Positions 33,762 to 44,263 of a DNA stretch of 64,000 bases are shown piece after piece. Source of the stretch: Gentiana macrophylla (Eukaryota; Streptophyta; Magnoliopsida; Gentianales; Gentianaceae); contig CM047805.1 of NCBI GenBank assembly GCA_026214975.1, positions 107,317,845 through 107,381,844 on the forward strand, given 5' to 3'. Both the position numbers and the translations under genes were made by a program. The notes beneath the pieces are model-generated. The model did not search any database and was not told the origin of the DNA. It was given only the letters and a program-made list of their open reading frames with translations. How positions within the stretch are numbered: position 1 is the first letter of the stretch; every line of letters starts with the position of its first letter.

Positions 33762-36010
33762 CTAGGTGAATAGGATGATCACCATCTGAGTCAGATGATG
33801 ATGAATCATCAGAGTCACCAAATGGTTTGTATTTTGGTTCGTTGAACAACAAATTTCCAGTTCTCTTTCCTTCTTCAACAACTTTTTAAGTCTGGCCACT
33901 AACTCTTCACAGTTTACAAGATTCAACAAACTTTCTGTTCCCAGAGTTTCGAACGCCCATTCTTCAAATCTTGTCATCAATTCAGCAGCATGTTTTTGCT
34001 TCTTATAAAAACACATCTTCCATTAAATATATTGTGAAATTCTTTCCATAGCCGGATCTCTTTGTTGTTTTCTTCTTGGTCTCTTGACATAAGGCATAGT
34101 GGGTTTTCTTACCGCAAGTTGTGGTTTAGTAGTTTGACCTTCAAAAGTCTCCACTAGATGAGACAAGGTTTCCTTAGTTGAGTGAAAAGTATTAGTAGTT
34201 TGTTCAGCTGTCTTTGGAGCTACTTTATGATAGTGAAACCAACTAGCAAAAAGCATTAACACTGCAAAGACCAATGCACCAATTGCTTCAGATAGTGCTA
34301 TCCAATTACAACCATTTTTGCTCAATGGATACACAACACCCACGCTTTAGCACCGGGTGGGATGGCTCCCGGCACAACAGCAAGCACCAGCTTAACTTAG
34401 GGATGTGGTGATTTAGTAGCTGTCGGGGGCAACTGAGGAATGTTTGTGTTAACCACATCAATTTGTTCAACACTTACTTCCCTCTGTGTTGCATCACCCT
34501 CAGCAGGGGTTTGTTCAGCTCCTACTTCCCTCTGTGTTATAGCAACCACAGTAGGGGTAGGTACAACTTCAGTAGCCTTCTCAGCAGGCTCTTCCTCATC
34601 TTCCTGCTTCATCTTCTTCTTCCATATGTTCTTCCAAGGTTCTTAATACCTTCCATTTTCCATGTTTGACCCTCTTCTTGGTAATTTTTTTGGCCCTTTT
34701 CTTTGGTCTTTCAGTGGATTCAAACAAGGTCATTTCCAATGCTTCCTTGCTTATACTTTCCTCTTTCTTGAATCTTCCTTAAGTTGCTGAGTATAGAGTT
34801 GAGCAACAGTTGTTTTCATAGGTACATTAAGTGTAGGGGAGTCTGCTGTAGTACTTGTAGGCCTTAGAATATCACTTATCTTCCTTGTATTAGTAGACTT
34901 CTTTTTGGATTTACTGTCAGTAGGCTTGTCTACTAATCTTCTTGATTCATCAACCCAAGGATCAGCTCTCATTTATCTTCTTAACTCAGGATTTTGCTCT
35001 ATTTCCACCTATTCATCATCATTATCATCCAGACCAGGAATTTGTGTATTGATTTCAGGCTTAAACCTTGCTTTGTTGATGGTATAGGGAGAAATTTATG
35101 CAATCATTAGATGATTTAGTATTCTTTGATCCATCAACCCCAACGGTTTTATCTTGATGAATAATCCAGATCCAAGATATTTCACAGGGTTCTTGCTTTT
35201 GATTCTTTTTTCATTAGCATCTCTTTCTTCTGTCATCACCTTCTTCATGTAGTGTACAAAGAAACCTGCCCAATCAAACTTCATGCTTCTTGAAATGATA
35301 ATCATCAAATCAATCTTGGGTCCAGACAGGGTATCTTAACTTCCAGACAACGCAAGAATGTTTCTGGTTATGTATTTGCTCAGCTGACCATACTAATGGC
35401 TTATATGCCTGACATTGATTCCGAGTGATGAATATTTATTATGATTTGTCTTGATTGAACCAACAAAGGTCAATCTGGTAGCTGCATGTTTTTTGGATTT
35501 GTTGGTGCTCTAATTCCTTGTGCAAATCCAAAAATCTCCCAAGGTAAATCTGAAGAGACAAGAATCTCCTGACCATGAACAGTGGTTGTAAACTCTTCTC
35601 TTTCCGGTTACAACCATGTTTCTCCAAAAATCACACACATTAATTTATGAAATGGTGTTCAACCTGATGTTCAACGTATTTTCCAGACCATCATAACGAC
35701 GAATTATTCTTCCAAGATTAATTTCAAGTCTCTTCCACTGGCATCTTTAACAAATCCTTGAACACTTTGACTTGAACCAATGAAGATATCATCTACAGAC
35801 ATTTTTTAAATATGAGTTTTTGATAAAAGGAAATATGATTTTAGCAAAGAGTGTAAGAAAACTCTTGCGTATAAATGAGAGAATGTAAGGATGATTCTCT
35901 GCAAATACTCTGTCATATAGGCAATGCGGGTACATAAACTCCAGGCATGTATTGTTGTTTTTACATGATCCCAATGCATGAACTAGTACCATCCAATGAG
36001 AAAATGCCAA
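33762..36010 (-). pseudogene. D1 extra ORF, N-terminal part, heavily broken
   Basis: Frames on the minus strand, in order: 36010-35789, 35627-35439, 35308-35096, 34972-34751, 34612-34397, 34343-34023 and 34016-33762. Together with the C-terminal part they suggest an ancestral protein of over 1000 residues. A segment with FDWAGFFVHYMKKVMTE followed by KYLGSGLFIKI (35285-35130) resembles the env-like or 'plant transposon protein' ORFs of plant retroelements; this is a loose resemblance. Next are Ser/Thr/Lys-rich and Pro/Glu/Gln-rich low-complexity stretches. One frame (34343-34023) has a hydrophobic run [17 protein letters not shown] that could be a membrane segment. Confidence 0.42.
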
Positions 36011-36090
36011 GTGTCCCGCTACATAACCCTACTAAGTGTAAGAAACGGTTATGTCCTTGTAAAAGTTTTAATAAAGATAAGGTAAAAAGC

Positions 36091-36480
36091 TTATAACTTC
36101 ATTTGTTGACTTTCATTAAAAGTTGACTTCATCAGCAGATGAGCCATCAGCAAACTTTTTGTGTAGAGACTCTGCTGATGTGCTTCATTAAGGATTGAGT
36201 CTGTACACTTTGTCTTCTTGTTTTTTATCTTTAAATCAAGGAGGCTACTATACGTAAACCTCCTCTTCCAGAATGCCATTAAGAAATGATCTTTTGACAT
36301 CCATCTGAAAAAATTTGAAGTTTTTGTGTGTTGCATATGCCAAAAACAATCTGATTGCTTCCAATCTTGCAACTGGGCCATATGTCTCATCAAAATCTCT
36401 TCCTTCTACTTGTGAATAGCCTTTTGCAACTTGTATGGCCTTATTTCTAACATTGATTCTAGATTCATCCATCTTGTTTC
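36091..36480 (-). pseudogene. D1 reverse transcriptase fragment (copia)
   Basis: The minus-strand frame 36472-36248 carries [39 protein letters not shown] and [12 protein letters not shown], the N-terminal RT motifs of SIRE/Tork-type copia elements, including the first catalytic Asp (QMDV). After a few stops and KVYRLN-like text it leaves the family: the YxDD motif and RNase H are missing. Some 4 kb of the extra ORF follow instead. Confidence 0.8.
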
Positions 36481-36742
36481 TGTAAACCCATTTAGTTCAA
36501 TCATACTTGCATGATTAGGCCTTTCCACTAGTGCCCATACTTGGTTTCTTTCAATCTCATTTAGTTCTTCTTGCATAGAAATTATCCAATCAGGATCAGA
36601 AATTTCTTCTTCAATAGCTTTAGGTTCCAGTTTAGATAGAAAACAAGTGAAAATTGCTTCTAGTTGCCTTATAGTCTTAACACCTTATAGCACATCACCA
36701 ATTACTTGTTCAGTAGGGAGGTCCTTTAACCATTGTAAATCA

Positions 36743-37291
36743 TTATTGGCTTGATTTATTGGAACTTGATTTACTGGAGGGTCTCATTGTGTAGTTCGAT
36801 GAGGCGAGTTCCAAAGAATCGCTAGTTGATGCAAAGACACCATTCTGCTCACAATATTCTCTAATGACTTTGTTTAGGAATTCACTAACCTTGTCTGATA
36901 TGATTTTTACAACTGTACCACTTTTCTCATTCTGTAACCTCTTCAAAAGTTCAGGCATCTTTTGTAGAGTTCATTTTTCTTGTTCATAATAATTACCCAA
37001 GTAAATTTTGAATAATCATCCACAACTACCAAAGTATACTTCTTTCCACTTATATTTATTGGTGTAACTGATCCAAAAAGAATCATATGCATCAGTTCCA
37101 AAACTCTTTTAGTAGATTACTGAGTCATAGATTTGAAACTTGATTTTACCAGCTTTCCTAGTTGACAAGCATCACATATACCATCCTTCTTGTATGTGAT
37201 TTCAGGCAAACAAACCACTAGCTTATTTTTCACCAACATATTGATATCATCAAAATTTAGAAAAATTAATTTCTTGTGCCACAACCAGTTG
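36743..37291 (-). pseudogene. D1 GAG-pre-integrase and integrase fragment
   Basis: The minus-strand frame 37302-37117 has WHKKLIFLNFDDINMLV and CDACQLGKLVKSSF (part of the Zn-binding HHCC region). The frame 36958-36743 has LLKRLQNEKSGTVVKIISD and EFLNKVIREYCEQNGV, the second catalytic Asp region of integrase. In between, stops and frameshifts abound. The last bases (37287-37291, AGTTG) are the D2 target site. Confidence 0.8.
37287..37291. repeat. Target-site duplication of D2, left (AGTTG)
   Basis: AGTTG here and at 52664-52668, directly outside the D2 LTRs. Confidence 0.9.
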
Positions 37292-38963
37292 TGTTGGTCC
37301 ATTGAAAATGCCTTGGTTAAGTTTAGAAGGGGGGTTGAATAAACTTAACACTCACAACTTTTTGGAGTTGACAAATTAAGCAGGGATAAATAGTCTGCTG
37401 ACCTTCAGCAGTCTACTGACTATTGAAGCTATTGAATCTACTGCAGTGGAATATATTGAGTTAAGCCTTTGTACTTGTTGTTCTAAATATGATACTAAGT
37501 ATTGGAGACTCAGTAGTGCAAGTAGTATGATTCAATAGCTCGTTCAGTTGATTGATGTGATAATCATGCAGATGAAATAAATTGCATAAAGTAAATGCAG
37601 TAAAGTAAAGTAGACAAGTTTTATAGTGGTTCCAGGTGGTGTAATCCTGTCAGTCCACTATTCTCCTGTGATGTTGGAGGAAATTCACTAGAGATTCTTG
37701 AGGTTGCTGTTACAAAAATCCCTAAACTATTTGTCCTTGACCAATGACTATGGCTTCACAAACTGAACACTAGAAATAGGTAGGATTGCTGCTCAAAGTA
37801 TTCCACAGGTCCTTGAAGGGTAGGATTTCCTCTTCACCAACTCCACCACAAAAAATAGTTCTTGACACTCAAAAGTGCTTCTCTATCTTCAGAAATTTTT
37901 TGATAAAGAAGGGTTGAATCAAGAAAGTGATTCTGCTTTCAGCAAGCTTTTGATCAGGATGATAAGATCAGCAGCTTGTAGTCTTCAAGTGTGTATTCTG
38001 GATGTAACTTGATTTCAGGAAACACTTGAAGAAAATTCATGATCAGTAGATTAAAGCTCTATAGGTATCAGCAGGGTAAGATTGCACCTGATTAATTTCT
38101 TGCTCAAAAACTTGTTCTTTTCTTTCATTATTTTCTTGTTCTCGTGGTTGTTGCAATCTGAATCAGGAGTCCTCTATTTATAGGTGTGAATCCTGTGACT
38201 TGAATTTGAAATACAAATATAGCCGTTTCAGATTTGTCTATGTCTTAACTGCAATTTTCCTCTCTTGCATCATCACCGACACTTTGTTAGATTCCTTTTT
38301 GTGATCCATCATCAAACCATTGAATTAATTTCATTGGATATAGCTCTGAATTTTTACAATGTTCTTTCCATCTTGACCATTGATTTACTGATTAATCCAA
38401 GGCTTGTAATTCATCCTTATCCATTTAATCTTTCTGAAAAACTTGGATTAATTCGACTTTTCCATTCAGAAGACACATGTTGCATAGGTCTGCTGATGTC
38501 CATGTGTGTCAGCTGGTTTTTAGTCTGTTGTGTTTTATAAACACCCCAGCTGACTGCTTCTCATCTAACTTTTTATGATGAAGTTAGAGTACACCATTTT
38601 AATTATAACCAAGTTCAAATCACCACGTTACTTCTACACAATGTATATGTGATCAGTTTAGGTCATCACAGACTTCTCTAAATTTTGATCCCATATCCTT
38701 GACTTTAAATACTAAGTTTGAGCCCTTAGCCTTCATAATTGAGTATGAACCCTCAGCCTTCAACCATCAGCAGGTTCCTAGACTCTACTGACCTAGATAG
38801 GTCTGCTGATCAAGTCAGCTGACCTCTTTACAGTGCTTGTTTCATAAAACCTATACAAAGATCAAACTCTAGTAAATCTATACATTTGATCTATACCTCT
38901 TTTTGACTTTGCTCTATAACAGCTAGTCTGGCACTCATCATTAAAACTAAAATATGTCTAACA
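37292..38963 (-). repeat. Element D2 3' LTR
   Basis: 1672 bp, from TGTTGGTCCATTG to ATGTCTAACA. A minus-strand TATAAATAG box lies near 38172. It contains repeated GAACCCTCAGCCTTCAA-like units (38704-38770). The polypurine tract AAAAAGGGGAAAT (minus) abuts it at 38964-38976. Confidence 0.93.
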
Positions 38964-39468
38964 ATTTCCCCTTTTTAGTGATGATGCCAATACCCTCCTT
39001 ACAGCAAAGCAAAAAGATAAAAACAAAACATAACAGATTTCATTCATATATCATTGGTGTTCAAAGTTGATCAAAAATTATTACAACTAGGATCAGCATA
39101 AAAATAAACCGCCTAAGTATGGGTCTACTAATCTAGTTTCAATCTCTGTCTTGGTCTCTTTTCTGTTGATATTCTCTTATCTCCCTAATCATATCCTGCT
39201 TCTATTCATTTTCAATTACATATAAATCAATCCGTGTGTGCAGCAACTTCCATATAATCTAGGCTTCTGGTAGAGTCAACAGTATACTTTGAAACGGGAA
39301 TCCTTGTTTCATATAGAAATGCTTAAATTCTTCCAAGGAGTTCTTTGCTCTTTGCTCGGCAGTCTGACCTTTACCTCCAGTTGATTTTCCACAGTGACCT
39401 CCCATTGTTTCTCTTAAGGATTTGATCATTGCTTCCCATAGCTTATTTTCAAGAAAAGCTTGTAGACT

Positions 39469-40371
39469 TTATATAAATGTCATATCATGATAATGTTTAC
39501 TTCTTGCACCATAAGCAGCCTTGAACTCTTTCAGCAGATCATCTAGCATATGTACTCTGCCAGGTGCAGGTGCTCTAAAAACATTAATATCAGCCTCAAA
39601 TATCTTCTTGTTATAGACCCTTGCTGCCTCTTTTGCTTCTGCTGTCTGACCTTCTTTCCCCTTATTGACATCATCAATAAAACGGTTCAACAGGCCCAAA
39701 ACACTCTCCTGTGTGTTGACCATAATATTCAGTTGTCCCTCCATGATTTCTGCTCTTGTGTCAACTGTAGTAATCCGGCCTTCCATTGTTTGTTCCAGTA
39801 GATTTATCCTCTGAGTAAGTTTACGATCAATTGCAGCAAAGTTAGGTGTCTCAGCAGGGTTAGGTGCCTCAACCAACTTATCAACTTTGTTGTGCAAAGA
39901 TGTAAACTGCCCAGCCATGTATTTATCTCTTTTTGTAGCATCCTTCTTGACATAAGAAACTTCGTTTTTCATGTCATTTATGGAAAATTGCACAGAGGTG
40001 ATATTAGATGCAACAGTCTCTGTTGTCCTTCCTCTTTTCTCCATTAAATTCACCAAATCTTCAAACCTTTGTTCACTTCTGGTCAACTCAGTTCTTAGCT
40101 GTGTAATGTCATCTCTTACGGCTCTTAACTCTTCCAAATTGTATGCTGGTATTGCAGCAGCAATCCCAGCCATACCACCAGCAAAGTTCTCAGTAGATCC
40201 TTCAGCATCTTGTGTTGTATCAGTAGTGTTACCAGCAGGTTCTTCAACAGGGACATTTTCACTTCCAGGATCAGAAACCTTTAAGTCACTTATCTTCTTT
40301 AGAACATCAACATATTCTGGATCAGTGACTTCCAGATTCACAGCAGGTTCTGAAACTTCCCCATCTTTCAT
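39469..40371 (-). CDS. D2 extra ORF: 300-residue coiled-coil protein directly after integrase
   Basis: It is open for 300 codons on the minus strand, the longest frame in the window. Residues 1-70 are acidic and Pro/Thr-rich. Residues about 78-115, 126-166 and 184-236 show heptad-like Leu/Ile/Val spacing (LEELRAVRDDITQLRTELTR; INLLEQTMEGRI). Residues 265-290 (APAPGRVHMLDDLLKEF) are conserved with D1. The frame extends upstream past the ATG through ESIHVVFYEPKF into the integrase C-terminal linker, apart from one frameshift near 40415. It may therefore be the tail of a polyprotein and not a separate gene. After the stop, sequence homologous to the D1 C-terminus continues to about 39170. Function is unknown; an env-like or particle protein is possible. 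There is no signal peptide in this copy. Confidence 0.55.
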   Translation of the reverse strand: MKDGEVSEPAVNLEVTDPEYVDVLKKISDLKVSDPGSENVPVEEPAGNTTDTTQDAEGSTENFAGGMAGIAAAIPAYNLEELRAVRDDITQLRTELTRSEQRFEDLVNLMEKRGRTTETVASNITSVQFSINDMKNEVSYVKKDATKRDKYMAGQFTSLHNKVDKLVEAPNPAETPNFAAIDRKLTQRINLLEQTMEGRITTVDTRAEIMEGQLNIMVNTQESVLGLLNRFIDDVNKGKEGQTAEAKEAARVYNKKIFEADINVFRAPAPGRVHMLDDLLKEFKAAYGARSKHYHDMTFI

Positions 40372-40414
40372 TCCAGTGAACTTTGGTTCATAAAAAACAA
40401 CATGTATTGATTCT

Positions 40415-41160
40415 TCATGTTTTAATGTCTTTTTTCAATACCCTCAAAGCCTTGCTGACTGAAGAATATCCAAAAAAGATTCTGTCATCTGATTTTGGTT
40501 GGAAAGTCTTCAGTTGCTCCTTATGATTTAAGAAGAAGCACTTACTCCCAAATGGAGGGAAATAAGATATATTTGGCTTTCTTCCATTCCATATTTCATA
40601 AGGTGTCTTCAAAATATTTTTGTTCACTGAGGTTCTATTCTGTGTGTAGCATGCTGTATTGATTGCTTCAGCCCAATATCTTTCATGTAACAATGCTTCT
40701 CATATCATAGTCCTCCCTGCTTCCTTCAAAGTCCTGTTTCTTCTCTTAGCAACCCCATTTTTCTGAGGTGTTCCAACAGATGCTAATTGATGCAGCACAC
40801 CATTTTGTTCACAGTATTCTCTTATGACTTTGTTTAGGAACTCAGTACCCTTGTCTGATATGATCTTCACTACTGTCACACTTTACACATTTTGTGATCT
40901 CTTCAAAAGTTTAGACATCTTTTGAAGTGTTTCACTTTTCTTGTTCATGAAGATCACCAAGTGTATCTTGAATAATCATCCACAACTACCAGAGTGTACT
41001 TCTTTCCGGTTATGCTTGTTTGTATTACTGCTCCAAATAGATCAATATGCATCAGCTCCAAAAATCTCTTGGTAGATTGTTTGGTCTTTGACTTGAAACT
41101 TGAATTTGTTTGTTTACCTTGTTGACAGACAACACATATTCCACCTTTCTTATATGTGAT
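40415..41160 (-). pseudogene. D2 integrase (copia), catalytic Glu replaced by Lys
   Basis: Read on the minus strand: the C-terminal end of the zinc region (CVVCQQGKQTNSSFKSK), then ELMHIDLFG (first catalytic Asp), YTLVVVDDYSRYTWV, VKIISDKGTEFLNKV (second Asp) and a segment with PQKNGVAKRRNRTLK. The third catalytic residue should be Glu but is AAG (Lys). The frame 40693-40415 covers the C-terminal part (LHERYWAEAINTACYTQNRT, FGYSSVSKALRV). One stop (near 40890) and the Lys make it inactive. It enters the coiled-coil ORF without a reverse transcriptase domain between. Confidence 0.85.
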
Positions 41161-41560
41161 TTACGGTAAACCAATCACTAACTGATTGATATCTTCAAAG
41201 TTTAGATGATATCTTCTAAGACATGTTTCAGGAATTGCAGTAGTCCAATCTACTATATACATGTTTTGTTGTGTACTTCCAGCCAACACAACTTGTTCTC
41301 CCATTTCACTCATGACAATGCAGTAGGCTTTGTCAAAAATGACTTTGTAACCCATGTCATAGAATTGTCCAGTGCTCAGCAGGTTGTAATCCAAGTCTTC
41401 AACATATGCAACATTCCTGGTTGTCAATCCATTCCTCACTAGTGTTCCATACCCTCTTGTATATCCTGGTGTGTCCTTGTTTCCAAAATTGACTTTTGGA
41501 CCATCCTTTGCCACAAAATTTGTCAAACTGTGCTTACTCCTTGTCATATGTCTGGAACAT
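41161..41560 (-). pseudogene. D2 protease end and GAG-pre-integrase
   Basis: The minus-strand frame 41547-41161 starts with CSRHMTRSKHSLTNFVAKDG, just after the expected Asp-Ser-Gly protease motif. It continues with GYGTLVRNGLTTRNVAYVED and NLLSTGQFYDMGYKVIFDKA, as in SIRE-like polyproteins, and ends in the pre-integrase region (RRYHLNFEDINQLV). The protease active-site Asp lies in the damaged stretch around 41560-41575. Confidence 0.8.
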
Positions 41561-41579
41561 CCATTGGCAAAGTACTAGA

Positions 41580-42549
41580 CACCCTAGAAAACAAATTTAA
41601 TATGTTTTAGTTACCCAAACCTGTTTGGGTCCATAGTGGCCAATGGTAAGCACAACCCATGGCAAATTTCCATAAGCTCTTCTTTGGAAAGTGTTGCACT
41701 TTTGTGCATATATGTATGCTACATTCCCATAAAATCTGACATTTGGTTGTGTAGCATTCACATACGGTTTCTGGCCTTTTGGTACAAAATGCTGTTTGAA
41801 GTGATTCCTGTTGTTAGAAGCATTAACATAACCATAAGATTGTTGTCTGTTAGGAACAGCCCTGTATTGTGGTCTCTGCTGAGGTCTCTGGTGAGGCCTC
41901 TGCTGATTCCTCTGCTGAGGTCTAACCCTAGCATTATGCTTATATTTATTGTTTCTAGCAGCAGGGGTAGGAATATTCCAATCTTCACTAGTAGGGAACA
42001 ATCTGCCTTTCCCCCTGAGATAAGTATCCCTTGATTGATTAACACTCTTGGGTTTAGCATTCTTATCTTTGGAATATTTTTTAATTTTACCTTTTTGTGG
42101 TCCAGCAGACTTTGTAGTAGGTCTGCTATCAGCAGGTCTAGAAGGTACATCAGTCCTACCTTTGGATGTACCCTCTTTGTTAGGTGATGCTGTCCTTTTG
42201 GACTACTGATTTTGCTTCTTTGAAGCTTTCTCAGCAGGTTTAACTGCCTCAGCAACCTTTTGAGGAGGTTGATCTTGTGCAGGTACAAACTTAGGACCAA
42301 TTCTGGTACTAGGTTCAGTAGCCTTACTAGATCCACCCTTAGAAGATTGTGAGTTTCAAATCCAAGTCCTGTTCTATCACCATAAGGCTTTCCAGATTTG
42401 AATTCAGTTGTGGAACTAGATTGTGCAAAGAAATTCGATTCACATTTCTTTGTGCAAAGCAGACTTACACTGATTCTGTTCATAATCCTTTTCCTAACCC
42501 TCGAGACTTCTTAATTCAGCATTTAATCTTTTAATTTCTGCTTGAAGTG
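41580..42549 (-). pseudogene. gag: D2 gag C-terminal part, beyond the E insertion
   Basis: On the minus strand: FKSGKPYGDRTGLGFE (42400-42350), a Lys/Ser/Pro-rich stretch with frameshifts, then frame 42001-41597. The latter has Gln/Arg/Pro repeats (RPQQRNQQRPHQRPQQRPQY) and ends YGPKQVWVTK, the usual end of the gag part before protease in SIRE-like elements. The 5' half of the same gag resumes at 49546, on the other side of E. Confidence 0.75.
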
Positions 42550-42554
42550 CTTCT
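42550..42554. repeat. Target-site duplication of E, left (CTTCT)
   Basis: CTTCT here and at 49541-49545. Joining the flanks restores a continuous gag sequence of D2. Confidence 0.88.
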
Positions 42555-44249
42555 TGATAGCAAAATACTTAACCGCTAACTTTAACCGACAGATTATCGA
42601 GTCAATGGTAGTATAGAGGTCACAAGGTCGAATCCACAGGGAGTAACAGTGAAGTACCAAAGTCGACGTAGAACTTGGTTCAGATCAATAGATAGTGGAA
42701 AGATTAACAACTAATGCAGAAATAACGATTACACTACTAGTTTTGCTTATATGATTAAAAAAGATAGCTGAACTACGATCCGGCAGGTTACTTTTACCCC
42801 ACAGGAAAGACTCGACAAGGAGCGTGTCTTAACCGACCTACCTATCCAATTCAGTTTATATGACATCCATGGGTGCCAACTCCTAATTTTGGTGTTAAGG
42901 TCTGAACAACTCTTGCTTAACACCCTATGCCAGGCTAATTAACCCTCCCTTTAGAAAGCCAACTAACCTAACATGGTTTACCAAAATCTAGAGCCACTCG
43001 GAAAACCGATGAAAACCTCATATAGGGTACAGTCCTAACAACTAGCTAGGTTGTCAATCTAACAACTAGGCTGTGTCTACGCAATGATCCTAAAACCCAT
43101 TATCCCACATCTCACCGCAAAATACATCTATAAGTTCGATGTGTGTGTGACAGTGAACTAGGTTGTCAATCTAATTCAAAGCTACAATCTTTATAAGAAC
43201 ATGTTTTAGAACGTGGATTAATCATACAAACGTTTAATTAAGCGCTACACTACTCCCGTCTAATCCCCCTTAGGGCGTTTCACCCGCTTTCACATGATTC
43301 GACCATACAATGGATTAGCTACTCATGATGGAATTGAAAAACGAAATAATAATGAAAGCAATAATCAAAGACATAATCAAATAATTGAAAGACAAAGAAA
43401 TAATTACCATAAAAGATGAAACCTTGAATTGTAAGAAAATCTCCTTCAAAAGATGAAATCTGGGATCACGAATCGAAAATCTAAGCTATGAAATTATTAT
43501 AGAGTTGCTAGGAATTAAATCTATGATCTAAGGATTAAAACAACGTTTAAACTAATGGAAATCGCCCTAAAATCGCCCCTAAGAAACCCTCAAACGTCTG
43601 AGTACTGAATAGATATCATATGGGATCGAAAAAGAGGGTTTTTATAGGTTTTTGCCACATCCCAAACACGAACGGGCGTTTGTGGAAAGGCAAACGCTCG
43701 GGTGCCTGAAAGGCCAACTCTCTGTATGAAAATTTGCTCCGTAAACGCTCGTTTGGATTGGCCAAACGCTAGTTTGACCTATGCTTCAGTATTTTCATCA
43801 TAACTTCACTTCTAGGGCTCCAAATGAGATGATTCAAAATGCGTTGGAAAGATCGTTCAATCCTCTACAACATTCCTCAAGAAAATCTTCCTGAAAGTTT
43901 CTCCAAGTGTGACCAAAATGCGCCTGAAGTGACTGGTTCAGATTTCATCAATGATTCTTCACTCTTTTCTCCTCCTTGGCCCCAAATCTCGTTCTTTCTC
44001 GAGACTCTCATCCTTATTCTCGACCTTATACATCAATCTAAGCCTGAAAACAAAGACACGAATGCCAAGGCATAATATGCATTGACAGAAACGTAACGTG
44101 TTTTTAGGACGAAAACGTCATTAGTCTCGAAACATGCATATAAGTGAATATCTTTCATATACTACCCATAATAGCCCAAAATAACCATGAATAACTCGTA
44201 AAAGGAGGTAATCTCATATAAGAAATACACTACAATTTGACTCCCATAA
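42555..44249 (-). repeat. Element E 3' LTR
   Basis: 1695 bp. On the minus strand it starts TTATGGGAGTC, where the other LTR has TGATGGGAGTC: the conserved TG has mutated to TT. A TATAAAAACC box lies near 43640 (minus). It contains several AAACGCTCGTTT/CGAACGGGCGTTT-like motifs at 43672-43790. Confidence 0.9.
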
Positions 44250-44263
44250 ACTACCCCCCACTT
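44250..44263 (-). promoter_or_regulatory. Element E polypurine tract
   Basis: The minus strand reads AAGTGGGGGGTAGT at the LTR edge, preceded by GCTCGAGGGCGAGC, as in A. Confidence 0.8.

Noticed and set aside
39971..40393. 140-codon plus-strand frame
   Set aside because: It is antisense to the conserved coiled-coil ORF; the minus-strand reading is shared with D1, this one is not.
41758..42483. 241-codon Leu-rich minus-strand frame
   Set aside because: Only its first 35 or so residues follow the gag. The rest is a shifted reading of the gag C-terminal part, whose true frame shows the Gln/Arg/Pro repeats.
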